Assembly: GCA_004020545.1 (NCBI GenBank)
Contig: SAQE01000003.1
Span: 124,001 to 188,000 of the forward strand
Source of the DNA: Mesorhizobium sp.
Lineage (GTDB): Bacteria; Pseudomonadota; Alphaproteobacteria; Rhizobiales; Rhizobiaceae
Reading direction: 5' to 3'
DNA: 64,000 bases
Under the pieces are notes generated by a model that was not told the origin of the DNA, made no database searches, and worked only from the letters and a program-made list of their open reading frames with translations. Position numbers and translations under genes: made by a program. This document shows, piece by piece, positions 8,481-15,946 of this stretch (the stretch's first letter is position 1; each line of letters starts with the position of its first letter).

Positions 8481-8987
8481 GCTGGTGACGGGTTTGGCGT
8501 AGTAGCGCACCGACTTCTTGCCACCATGGATCACGGCATCGCCAACCTCGCCGAAGCCGAGCGCGGCGTGGAAGGCATCCGAGGCAGGGTTCGGCGGATC
8601 GGCATTGACCTCGCAGGTGACGATCGTGTGGCCGGCGCGCCGGACATGCTCGAACAGGTCCTCATAGAGGCGCCGAGCATGGCCACGGCCGCGGGCCTCG
8701 GCCGCGACAACCACCCGGTCGACATAGACGAAGCGCGGATAACGCTCGGCAAACCAGAGAAAATTCGGGCTGTCGTAGCGCGCGTTCTGATCGAAGCACA
8801 TGATGAAGGCTTCGAGCGTGCCGATGCGGCGCGTGTAGAAAGCCTGCCTGATCAAGAACGACAACCGTTCCGGCTCCAGCCAGGACAATTCGGCGGCATG
8901 CTCGTTGTTCAGAACGAGGATGGCAGGCAAGTCGGCAGGTAAGACGCGTTCGATCGGCAGGCGATCCCTCGACATCGTCTCAGCCAT
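8478..8987 (-). CDS. GNAT-family N-acetyltransferase
   Basis: A 169-residue GNAT fold protein. The acetyl-CoA pyrophosphate loop appears as VVVAAEARGRGHARRLYEDL (residues 92-111), followed by the conserved strand TIVTCEVNADPPNPASDAFHAALGF typical of acyltransferases acting on amines or amino acids. Acceptor unknown. Its ATG overlaps the cutC stop by one base (TAATG), so it is translationally coupled to cutC. Confidence 0.88.
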   Translation of the reverse strand: MAETMSRDRLPIERVLPADLPAILVLNNEHAAELSWLEPERLSFLIRQAFYTRRIGTLEAFIMCFDQNARYDSPNFLWFAERYPRFVYVDRVVVAAEARGRGHARRLYEDLFEHVRRAGHTIVTCEVNADPPNPASDAFHAALGFGEVGDAVIHGGKKSVRYYAKPVTS

Positions 8988-9763
8988 TACGCCCTCGCGG
9001 CCGTGATGGTCGCCGCCACCTGGGCCTGGTCGGTTACAGTGTTGCGGTATTCGCGATCGAGATCGGTGCCGCCCATGCCGACATGCGGGTTGCGGTAGCG
9101 CATGGCGCTCGGCACGTCGGCGAGCGCGGCGAAATGCATTTCGCTCAGCCCGGTCCGCCTCAGGACTTCGCCGATGTTGTCGGGCGCCAGTCCGCCGCAA
9201 CCGAGGACGATGATGCGCCCGCCGGCCTGGCGAACGAGCCGCGCAAGCAGGTCGACGCCTTCCAGCGCGGTGTCGCGCTGGCCGCTGGTCAGCACGCGGC
9301 CGACCTTGCAGCGGATCAGCGCTTCGAGCGCCTCGGCCGGGTCGCGGGTCATATCGAAGGCGCGATGGCAGGTGACGTTGAGGGCGCCGGCAGCCTGCGT
9401 CAGTTCGCGCATACGCACCTCGTCGATGGCGCCGTCCGCGGTCAGGCAGCCGAAGACGACGCCGGCTACGCCGAGATCGCGTAAAGCGCCGACATCGGCA
9501 AGCATCGATCGGTGCTCTGCGTCACTGTAGAGGAAATCGCCGCCGCGCGGACGCACGATGACATGAAAAGGGATGGTCGCGCTTACGAGCGCCTCGCGCA
9601 CCGTGCCGAGGCTCGGCGTGATGCCGCCTTCGACGAGACTGGCACAGAGCTCCACCCGGTCGGCGCCGGCGGCCTGAGCGGCGAGCAGGCCGTCTATGCC
9701 CTCGACGCAGATTTCGATCAGGGGTTTTGGGGCGTCGGTCACCAGTATCCATCCAGCCTTCAA
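8987..9763 (-). CDS. cutC: CutC-family TIM-barrel protein
   Basis: A 258-residue CutC protein: LIEICVEGIDGLLAAQAAGADRVELCASLVEGGITPSLG at the N-terminus, the strand RPRGGDFLYSDAE, and VLTSGQRDTALEGVDLL are diagnostic. CutC was first linked to copper homeostasis in E. coli, but the barrel's true reaction is not settled. Cotranscribed with the downstream GNAT gene. The start may be slightly internal, since the first ten residues are not conserved in the family. Confidence 0.88.
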   Translation of the reverse strand: MKAGWILVTDAPKPLIEICVEGIDGLLAAQAAGADRVELCASLVEGGITPSLGTVREALVSATIPFHVIVRPRGGDFLYSDAEHRSMLADVGALRDLGVAGVVFGCLTADGAIDEVRMRELTQAAGALNVTCHRAFDMTRDPAEALEALIRCKVGRVLTSGQRDTALEGVDLLARLVRQAGGRIIVLGCGGLAPDNIGEVLRRTGLSEMHFAALADVPSAMRYRNPHVGMGGTDLDREYRNTVTDQAQVAATITAARA

Positions 9764-9855
9764 GAGAGAGCAGCCCTAGCATCGCGGCGATTGCCGTGAA
9801 AGCCGCATCGATCGGTCCAGCACGGCAAGGCCACAGCCTTCCGACCTATCAGCGC

Positions 9856-9906
9856 TTGACAACGTATAACTGGAAAGTTATGGATGACTCATAACTGAGG
9901 AGTTAT
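9856..9906 (+). promoter_or_regulatory. promoter with two tandem ATAACT-N4-AGTTAT operators
   Basis: Two identical-arm 16-bp palindromes, ATAACTGGAAAGTTAT at 9866-9881 and ATAACTGAGGAGTTAT at 9891-9906, have starts 25 bp apart. A consensus -35 hexamer TTGACA (9856-9861) sits just before the first, so a bound dimer would overlap the promoter. The site lies in the divergent gap between cutC and the AhpD-like gene and probably controls the latter. The regulator is not encoded next to it. Confidence 0.75.
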
Positions 9907-9971
9907 TTATCAGGCCGAGCCGCCAATGGCGAACCTGATGCGTCGTCTGCGAGAACCAAAGGAAACCGATC

Positions 9972-10427
9972 ATGGAAGCCAGATTGAAGAACCCGGTGAT
10001 GCTCATTCCCGGCGCGCAGCAGGCGCTGCTGGCGCTGGACAAGTCGACCGAAGCTGCCGAACTGCCCTATGTGACGCGCAAGCTCATCCATCTGCGCGCC
10101 AGCCAGATCAACGCCTGCAGCGTCTGTGTCGACATGCACGCCCGCGAGTTGAAGAAGGCGGGCGAGAAGGACGAGCGGATATTTGCCGTGTCCGCCTGGC
10201 GGGAGACGCCTTACTTCACCGGCGCGGAACGCGCCGCCCTGGCGCTTGCGGAGGCCGCAACCCGATTGGCGGACCGCTCCGATGCGGTTCCCGACGACGT
10301 CTGGGACGAGGCCGCCCGCCACTATGACGACAAGGCGCTTGCCGCGCTGGTGATCCAGATCGCGCTGATCAACGCCTTCAATCGCCTGAACGCGCCGACC
10401 AGGCAGCCCGTGGGTGCCTGGGGCTGA
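9972..10427 (+). CDS. carboxymuconolactone decarboxylase-family / AhpD-like protein
   Basis: A 151-residue all-helical CMD-family protein. The redox motif C49-S-V-C52 followed by His56 (CSVCVDMH) matches the AhpD-type peroxidase active site; a proton-relay Glu is not evident immediately before it. Such proteins reduce peroxides or act as reactive-species scavengers and are often induced by a dedicated repressor, which suits the double operator just upstream. Monocistronic as seen. Confidence 0.88.
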   Translation: MEARLKNPVMLIPGAQQALLALDKSTEAAELPYVTRKLIHLRASQINACSVCVDMHARELKKAGEKDERIFAVSAWRETPYFTGAERAALALAEAATRLADRSDAVPDDVWDEAARHYDDKALAALVIQIALINAFNRLNAPTRQPVGAWG

Positions 10428-10506
10428 CATGGATGTCGGGCGTCCGCCTGGGGCGGGTGCCTGACCGCAGAACACCTGAAGCCTATTGCTCCAGGTGCCG
10501 GCCTTG

Positions 10507-10938
10507 CTACTGCTTCAGGATCGTGTTCTTGGCGCCTTGTTCGACCTGGTCGATCACCAGGAGCTTGACCCGGTCGGTGCCGATATTGGTGGCCTGGTGC
10601 CATTGGCCGATCATCTCGACGATGAAGTCGCCGGTCTTGTAGGTGTTGCTGGCGCCGGTCTCGACATTGGTGACCTTGAGCGTTCCGGCCTCGACATAGG
10701 CGTAGCGCGGGAAGGGGTGCTTGTGCACCGGGAGCGTCGCGCCCGGCGCGATCTGATAGGCCGAAACCTGAACCTCGACATTCTCCTGCGGCAGCGTGAT
10801 CGGCTGGCCGGAGGCGGTGGTCGTCTTGGACGCAAGCGGGGTCACGACAACCGGTGTTCCGCTGCTGTCCAGGGCGTTGGCGCCAGTCGCGTAAAGGACG
10901 GCCGTCAACAGCAGCGCCGATGCCAGAGTGTTTCGCAC
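10507..10938 (-). CDS. secreted cupin-domain protein
   Basis: A 143-residue protein beginning at a GTG (10936-10938) with GGGAGGAAATC directly upstream. The first 22 residues form a clean signal peptide ending ATGANA, so it is exported. The rest is a single cupin barrel with the metal motif PVHKHPFPRYAYVEAGTLKVT and the second motif GDFIVEMIGQWHQATNIG. The metal ligands (two His and Glu, then His) look intact. Function unknown; small periplasmic cupins of this type are widespread in rhizobia. The longer in-frame extension upstream shows no coding character. Confidence 0.82.
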   Translation of the reverse strand: MRNTLASALLLTAVLYATGANALDSSGTPVVVTPLASKTTTASGQPITLPQENVEVQVSAYQIAPGATLPVHKHPFPRYAYVEAGTLKVTNVETGASNTYKTGDFIVEMIGQWHQATNIGTDRVKLLVIDQVEQGAKNTILKQ

Positions 10939-11030
10939 GATTTCCTCCCGAAAATGGTCGGCAAGATCGCGCAGGAGCCATCCGTGCGCAAGGACGGCAC
11001 ATTGGAAACCTGGCATGGGCTTTGGAAAAC

Positions 11031-11044
11031 TTGGCTCCCCGGGC
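11031..11044. repeat. 14-bp copy of the tRNA-Asn 3' end (candidate left attachment site)
   Basis: TTGGCTCCCCGGGC is identical to 25376-25389, the 3' end of tRNA-Asn including its CCA, in the same orientation. Similarity continues weakly for another 20 bases (CGAAACGGCGAAC against CGAACCAGCGACC of the T-arm), as in a decayed tRNA fragment. This would mark the far end of an island inserted at the tRNA gene. Confidence 0.55.
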
Positions 11045-11118
11045 TGAACGAAACGGCGAACTATGAGCTGCCGATCCCCTTCAAATCTGCATCGCCGAGC
11101 ATTTTTGAGCGGCATGTA

Positions 11119-11427
11119 CTATCGGCAGGTTCCCGTGATTTTTTGCCGGTGAAATCTGACAGCCTCCAGTAGTTCGCGCTCGTTGGTGTGAGCGTTTCGA
11201 AAAATGGCCACAACCATCACCGCCAAAATTTCAGCGCCCGGGCCCAAAGGATCGAGCTCTTCATCCGCGCAGACCTGATTGAACACGCGTTCGCAAACAT
11301 CCAGATCGAGAGGGCTAAGACAGGTGCGATTGAAACGCCGACGCAGCATTTGAGTGAACCTTTCAGGGCCCGCCGTTCGTGCTTTGCGGCGGGCCTTTGC
11401 TGTAGTCTGAGCGATACTAACGTTCAT
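11119..11427 (-). CDS. small protein of unknown function
   Basis: A 102-residue basic protein, unrecognised. It has an Arg/Lys-rich N-terminus (KARRKARTAGPERFTQMLRRRF) and a predicted helical remainder. It follows the next small gene by 17 bases on the same strand, probably as an operon. Near its N-terminus the codons form a strong GC hairpin (about 11365-11395 on the plus strand) that may instead be a terminator or part of a small RNA. Coding status is moderate: no good ribosome binding site is seen before the ATG. Confidence 0.5.
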   Translation of the reverse strand: MNVSIAQTTAKARRKARTAGPERFTQMLRRRFNRTCLSPLDLDVCERVFNQVCADEELDPLGPGAEILAVMVVAIFRNAHTNERELLEAVRFHRQKITGTCR

Positions 11428-11443
11428 AGTAGCGGGGCAAAGA

Positions 11444-11746
11444 TTACTCCGCGCCTCGTGGTTGCGTTGTCAATAATCCCAAAATCTGCGCGCACTCGCG
11501 GGATCTATATTGCCCGGATGTCATCAGCTGGTAATAATCTTGCCGCTTGTTTTCCGGTATACGAAAGCCGCGGCGAAAGTCCGCCGCCTCTTTTGGTGTT
11601 CTGGTGCAACCGAGCTTGCTGGCGCTGACTTTCAAGCTCGCCAGTGAGCATCCGAGCTTTGCCGCAATATCTTTCAATGGCTCGTTATTAACGTATCCAT
11701 CAAGAATTATCTTGCGGCGAGCTTCTCCTTTGAGCTTTTCGTTCAT
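11444..11746 (-). CDS. small HTH-like protein of unknown function
   Basis: A 100-residue protein with a probable helix-turn-helix at about residues 22-46 (PLKDIAAKLGCSLASLKVSASKLG), resembling the homeodomain-like or GcrA-like folds that scan DNA. GAGGAG nine bases upstream of the ATG supports translation. Its base composition is less GC-rich than that of its neighbours, which together with its place just inside a possible island edge suggests acquisition. Target and partner unknown. Confidence 0.65.
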   Translation of the reverse strand: MNEKLKGEARRKIILDGYVNNEPLKDIAAKLGCSLASLKVSASKLGCTRTPKEAADFRRGFRIPENKRQDYYQLMTSGQYRSRECAQILGLLTTQPRGAE

Positions 11747-11951
11747 TTCGTGGTCTCCTCAACATCGCTTTCACGATGCCGGATTCTATACGCACCGGTT
11801 TGACGAGTGTCGTTATCTTCGCATCCAGAAACTTATCTCCGGATGCATTTCTTACTGTAATCCAGCGTGATCGCCGGTGCGGTCGACAGGCTTGCCAGAT
11901 GCCCGGGATACACCACATGATTGCGAGGGCATGGGCATACCGGAATCGGAT

Positions 11952-13109
11952 ATGGCACCACGCGCGGTGGACGCTAAGAGGCAAGACAAGGCGCATGCCG
12001 GGCAAGCGCCGGAGCGCGAGCGACGTCGTTGGCCACGCGACGTTCAACCTGACAATGAGGCCGCTCCACCACTTGCGCCGGTGCTGGAACCGTTGTCCTT
12101 TTCAACGCTCAAATTGGCGCCAGAGGATCAATTCACCGCCTGGCAATCGCATGTGGCACCGCTTGTCGAGGTCAAGTTGCCGGATGACAAATCGCCAGAC
12201 GACGGCTTTCCCGCCGACCATACGGCTTGGAATCTTGGTGGCATGCTGATCGTCGAACAGCGCGCGCCCGCGCATAGTTACACGCGGTCTGCCGCGAAGC
12301 TGCGGTCCAGCTCGATCGATCACTGGTATGTCGTCTTGCCACATACTGGTCGGACGTGGACGGAGGTTGACCGCCGCGTCGCGGAGGGGCAGCCGGGCAA
12401 ATTGGAGATCAGATCGCTTGGCTACCCGTTTCGCGGAAGGACAACGGAATCCGAAAGTCTCTTTCTCTATTTGCCGCGTGATTTGTTCGCCGATGCGGCG
12501 GGGACCCTCGACGCAAACAACAATTCAATTCTGTCCGGCAACTTCGCTAACCTTCTGATCGACTACGTCAACAGCATCGTCACAAGATTGCGCGATCTCA
12601 CTGCGGAAGATCTGCCCCGCATCGTACACGCAACACGCAGCATGATCATTGCCTGCCTCGCGCCTCCGGCCGAACATGCCGCGGCGGCCGAACAACTGGC
12701 GAGCGTCGCGCTGATGGAGCGAGCGCGTCGATACGTCCAAAACAATCTCGACGCGGCTCGTCTGACACCGGATTCAATGTGCCGGGCGCTCGGTGTCTCG
12801 AGATCTCGCCTCTATCAGTTGTTCGAACCGAGCGGTGGTGTCCTCCACTACATTCAAAGTCGCCGACTCTTGGCAGCCCATCTTGCGCTTAGCGATCCGG
12901 CAGACAGCCGACGCATTGTTGAAATTGCGGAAGCCTTCGGGTTCAGTTCAGCGGCAAACTTCAGCCGAGCGTTCAGCAAGGAATTCGGCTACAGCCCCCG
13001 CGAAGGCCGCAGGACGATGGTATTGCAGCGCCCCGCCCACTCTGTTTCGCTTGGCGAGCACGGGAAGGCCTCCTCCTTTGAAGATTGGCTCAAGGCGCTT
13101 GGACGCTGA
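11952..13109 (+). CDS. AraC-family transcriptional regulator
   Basis: About 385 residues. The C-terminal 100 residues hold the two AraC helix-turn-helices: MCRALGVSRSRLYQLFEPSG and IVEIAEAFGFSSAANFSRAFSKEFGYSP, the latter the family's signature. The N-terminal part resembles the AraC_binding_2 domain (LAPEDQFTAWQSHVAPL..., with DHWYVVLPHTGRTW and FLYLPRDLF). Ligand and regulon unknown; no obvious target lies beside it. The first 60 residues from the ATG at 11952 are low-complexity, and an ATG at 11877 is also in frame, so the true start may lie later, near the start of homology. Confidence 0.83.
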   Translation: MAPRAVDAKRQDKAHAGQAPERERRRWPRDVQPDNEAAPPLAPVLEPLSFSTLKLAPEDQFTAWQSHVAPLVEVKLPDDKSPDDGFPADHTAWNLGGMLIVEQRAPAHSYTRSAAKLRSSSIDHWYVVLPHTGRTWTEVDRRVAEGQPGKLEIRSLGYPFRGRTTESESLFLYLPRDLFADAAGTLDANNNSILSGNFANLLIDYVNSIVTRLRDLTAEDLPRIVHATRSMIIACLAPPAEHAAAAEQLASVALMERARRYVQNNLDAARLTPDSMCRALGVSRSRLYQLFEPSGGVLHYIQSRRLLAAHLALSDPADSRRIVEIAEAFGFSSAANFSRAFSKEFGYSPREGRRTMVLQRPAHSVSLGEHGKASSFEDWLKALGR

Positions 13110-13154
13110 GCAGGGCGTCGGCGTCGGTCGAGATCGGCGACGTTTTCATCAGAA

Positions 13155-13188
13155 TGCCGCCCGGAGTTCTGCTGCGTGCCGGGCGGCA
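13155..13188 (+). terminator. strong GC hairpin after the AraC gene
   Basis: A 10-bp perfect stem TGCCGCCCGG / CCGGGCGGCA begins 45 bases after the stop codon. There is no T-run, so it may act as a terminator only with Rho or serve to protect the 3' end. Confidence 0.4.
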
Positions 13189-13348
13189 CTCCCGTAACTG
13201 GGCAAGGCGACTGCGTGGGCTGACGGCACCCCAAATAGCACAAGCCCTGGGAGAGATGCCGCGCCGATATCGAGATATGTACGCCCGGATAAGTATTTGG
13301 ATGCGCAGCTAACGACAATGCGACCTTATTCGTAGATGTTCGCGGTGA

Positions 13349-13845
13349 CTTAGCGGGGGCTCGGCACAGGCGGCAGGTTTCCAAGTTGGGGGGAATATCG
13401 CACCGCCTGTGCCGATCGCGCCACCGCTATCCGTCAAAGTTGGTGGCGTAGTTGAGTTAGCGTGCCAAGGCCGAGAGTGGACGGCTGGTGTTCATTCCGT
13501 CGCAGAATGGCTTAGTGGGGGCTCGGCACAGGCGGCAGGTGTCCAAGTTGGGGGATACCGGGCGCCTGTGCCGCTCACGCCGCCGCCATACGTCAAAGGC
13601 GGCGTGGTCGAGTAAGCGTGCCAAAGGCCGGGGCGACAGGCTGGTGTTCATTCCGTCGCAAATGGCTTAGTGGGGGCTCGATGGCTTAGTGGGGGCTCGG
13701 CACAGGCGGCAGGTATCCAAGTTGGGGGATACCGGATCGCCTGTGCCGCTCGCGCCACCGCTATCCATCAAGGATGGTGGCGTCGTTGGGTAAGCGTGAC
13801 AAGGTGGACGGCGGCCGGCTGGAGTTCATTCCGCCGCAGATGCCA
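13349..13845 (+). repeat. three tandem ~155-162 bp units, each a two-hairpin leader plus ligase 5' codons
   Basis: Units start at 13349, 13511 and 13685, with a 20-base partial unit at 13665-13684. Each holds hairpin H1 (GGCACAGGC...GCCTGTGCC; 13363-13413, 13525-13572, 13699-13747), enclosing a smaller stem (GGTATCC/GGATACC in unit 3, with a G-U pair in unit 2), and hairpin H2 (CGCCACC/GGTGGCG in units 1 and 3, CGCCGCC/GGCGGCG in unit 2). A stretch equal to the first codons of the ligase gene follows (KRAKGRGDRLVFIPSQM in unit 2 against KRDKVDGGRLEFIPPQM in the gene). The third unit runs directly into the ligase reading frame, whose ATG lies at the H2 right arm. Confidence 0.85.
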
Positions 13846-14537
13846 ACTCCTGTCGAGCAGCCGCCCGAAGATGAGGGGTGGGTTCACGAGGCCAAGCTCG
13901 ACGGCTACCGGACGCAGATCATCATCGATAAAGGCGGCGTGCGTCTCTACAGCAAGAACGGCCGTGACTGGACGGCAAAATACTGGCCCATCGCGCTGGC
14001 GGTCGACCTGCCGTGCCGGGCTGCCATTCTCGACGGCGAGGTGATTGTGTCAGGCGTGCGGGGTGCGCCCGATTCCCCTGCGCTGGAAGCCGCGATCTGG
14101 AACGAGCCGAGCCGGTTGGTATTCGTCGCGTTCGACATTCTCCATCTCGACGGTCGCAATCTTGTTCACTTGCCCTTGCTGGAGCGCAAGCAAGTCCTGC
14201 GGCAACTGGTTGAGCCTTGCTTAGGCAAAATCCAATACAGCGAGCATTTTGAGGGCGATGCGCTGGCGATCTTTAGCGCCATTGAGAAGACAGGGCTTGA
14301 TGGCGTCATCTCGAAACGCGCCGACAGCCGCTACAGGAGCGGACCGTCGAAAACATGGCTGAAGGCCAAATATTCGAGAAAGCCGTTTTCGAATTGCTAG
14401 GTGTGTGATCGCGCGCCCGGGCGGCGAACGCCGCTCAAGGGCTGGTCGAGATCCGGGATGATGGCTCCGGGCACCTGAAGGCGCCACGACACATCGGGAC
14501 GGCAGCGGCCGCCTTTTCGCGGCAAGCTCGCCTATAG
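13774..14537 (+). pseudogene. ATP-dependent DNA ligase (LigD ligase-domain type), truncated and frameshifted
   Basis: The first 200 codons encode an intact adenylation domain: catalytic Lys41 in EAKLDGYR (motif I), SKNGRDW (III), DGEVIVSG (IIIa/IV) and the motif IV/V region GLDGVISKRADSRYRSGPSKTWLKAK. It then breaks. In frame it ends at 14400 after ten unrelated residues, but the reading frame one base away from 14376 gives EKAVFELLGV, the expected start of the OB-fold domain, followed by a TGA at 14406 and about 40 more codons (VEIRDDGSGHLK) to 14537. So a one-base deletion near 14371-14375 and a nonsense codon have removed the OB domain. Without it, nick sealing is unlikely. Stand-alone ligases of this type act with Ku in end joining; no ku gene is here. 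Confidence 0.8.
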
Positions 14538-14716
14538 GACACCGACCGTCCGCAAGCACCCTCTCCGCAAGGGCGCATCTGCGTAGGCCAAGCCTCCCTC
14601 TGTCGCTGATCCCTCAATGAATGGGTGTGTTATTGTTAACGGTCGCGCGCTAAGGTAGCGATCGGGCGTGGGGTGCCGTCACCAATGACGACTGTTAGAT
14701 CGCTTTGTGGGCGCCC

Positions 14717-15946
14717 ATGTTTTGGAACAAACGCTTTGTCCGAGTTGCAGTAGGAGTCCTGCTGCTGGTTGCTGCAGTTCTTGCTCTCTTGCCAAGAATC
14801 ACGGGATATACCAGCCTCGACGGCACCATCAATGCGCGTTTCGCCGAGATCTCGGGCCCGATCGAGGGCACCGTGCTGCAGACGCCCCCGAAAACCGGCA
14901 CGCACCTGCCGGAAAATGCAGTACTCCTGACGATCCGGAACGAGCGGGTGAATCGCGCCGTCGAAACATCGCTGGTCGCGGAACTGGAGACCACGCGGAA
15001 CAGGGTGCAGGCGCTCGAAAATCAGCGCAGCGAGTTGGAGGCGCTGCGTGCCACATTGGGCCGACGCTTCGATGCCTATAGCAAGGCGATGATCAACAGC
15101 ATCGAACAGCAGATTGCGATTTCACGTGAACGCATCACGATGCTGGCTGCCCGGCGATCGGCGAGTGCGGCGGAACTCCAGCGCAATTCCACGCTGATGG
15201 CGAGGGGCGTCGTTTCGCAGAGCAGTGTCGACGAGGCGCAAGCGACAGAGATCGCGGCCTCGGCGGAGGTCGAAGTCGAAAACCTGACCCTGAAACGGCT
15301 GGAGCGGCAGTTGGAGGCTATGCGGCAAGGCGTTTTTCTCGAGGACGGGCAAAACGACGTTCCTTACTCGCACCAGCGGCAGGACGAGTTGGCGATCCAG
15401 ATCGCCGATCTCGATGCGCGTGCCGCAGAGAGCCGCACCCGTCTGGGACAGATTTCCAACCAGCTGGCAGAGGAGGCGCGACGCGTCGACAGCCTCGAAC
15501 GCGCGGTCATGACAATGCCCTTCAACGGCGTAATCTGGCGCAACAACGTGGTTGCGGGAGCCAACGTCGTCGCCGGAAACGAACTGCTGCGCGTACTCGA
15601 TTGCCGCGACCTCTTCGTGGATATCCTGGTACCCGAGGTCGATTTCGACCAGATCTATCCGCGCCGCGCCGCGGAGGTCCGCATCCTCGGGACTGACATT
15701 GTCATTGGCGGTGAGGTGATTTCGGTTCGTGGCAACTCCGCGGTGGTGGAGGAGCCGACACTCGCGGCGATGCCTCCAAGCGGCAGAGGGCGCAACGCCC
15801 GGATCAGGGTGGCGCTCGCAAACTCGTCTCTCAACACCGACTACAGCAATTTCTGCCATGTCGGGCGGTCGGTCCAGGTCCGCTTCCACACGCGCAGCTT
15901 CACGATGGCCCAGTGGCTGACGAGGCTATGGTTCAGTATCTGGTAG
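14717..15946 (+). CDS. bgsB: HlyD-type membrane fusion protein, BgsB-like (beta-glucan export)
   Basis: A 409-residue periplasmic adaptor: a single N-terminal membrane anchor (about residues 9-29), a biotinyl-lipoyl-like half (ARFAEISGPIEGTVLQ...), a long coiled-coil hairpin (about 80-260, rich in Glu, Arg and Leu) and the closing lipoyl half plus beta-barrel (MPFNGVIWRNNVVAGANVVAGNELLRVLD...). In Sinorhizobium meliloti the bgsBA operon makes a c-di-GMP-activated mixed-linkage beta-glucan, BgsB being the adaptor that precedes the synthase. The same order, the overlap with the synthase gene and the fold all fit. I used the ATG at 14717; a TTG at 14705 is in frame. No outer-membrane channel gene is next to it. 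Confidence 0.78.
   Translation: MFWNKRFVRVAVGVLLLVAAVLALLPRITGYTSLDGTINARFAEISGPIEGTVLQTPPKTGTHLPENAVLLTIRNERVNRAVETSLVAELETTRNRVQALENQRSELEALRATLGRRFDAYSKAMINSIEQQIAISRERITMLAARRSASAAELQRNSTLMARGVVSQSSVDEAQATEIAASAEVEVENLTLKRLERQLEAMRQGVFLEDGQNDVPYSHQRQDELAIQIADLDARAAESRTRLGQISNQLAEEARRVDSLERAVMTMPFNGVIWRNNVVAGANVVAGNELLRVLDCRDLFVDILVPEVDFDQIYPRRAAEVRILGTDIVIGGEVISVRGNSAVVEEPTLAAMPPSGRGRNARIRVALANSSLNTDYSNFCHVGRSVQVRFHTRSFTMAQWLTRLWFSIW

Noticed and set aside
10939..11115. Longer N-terminus of the secreted cupin
   Set aside because: The GTG at 10936-10938 has a strong ribosome binding site and starts a proper signal peptide; the extension would bury it.
13349..13845. Tandem repeats considered as a CRISPR array
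   Set aside because: Units of about 160 bp with only 2-3 copies, no short constant repeat with variable spacers, and no cas genes.
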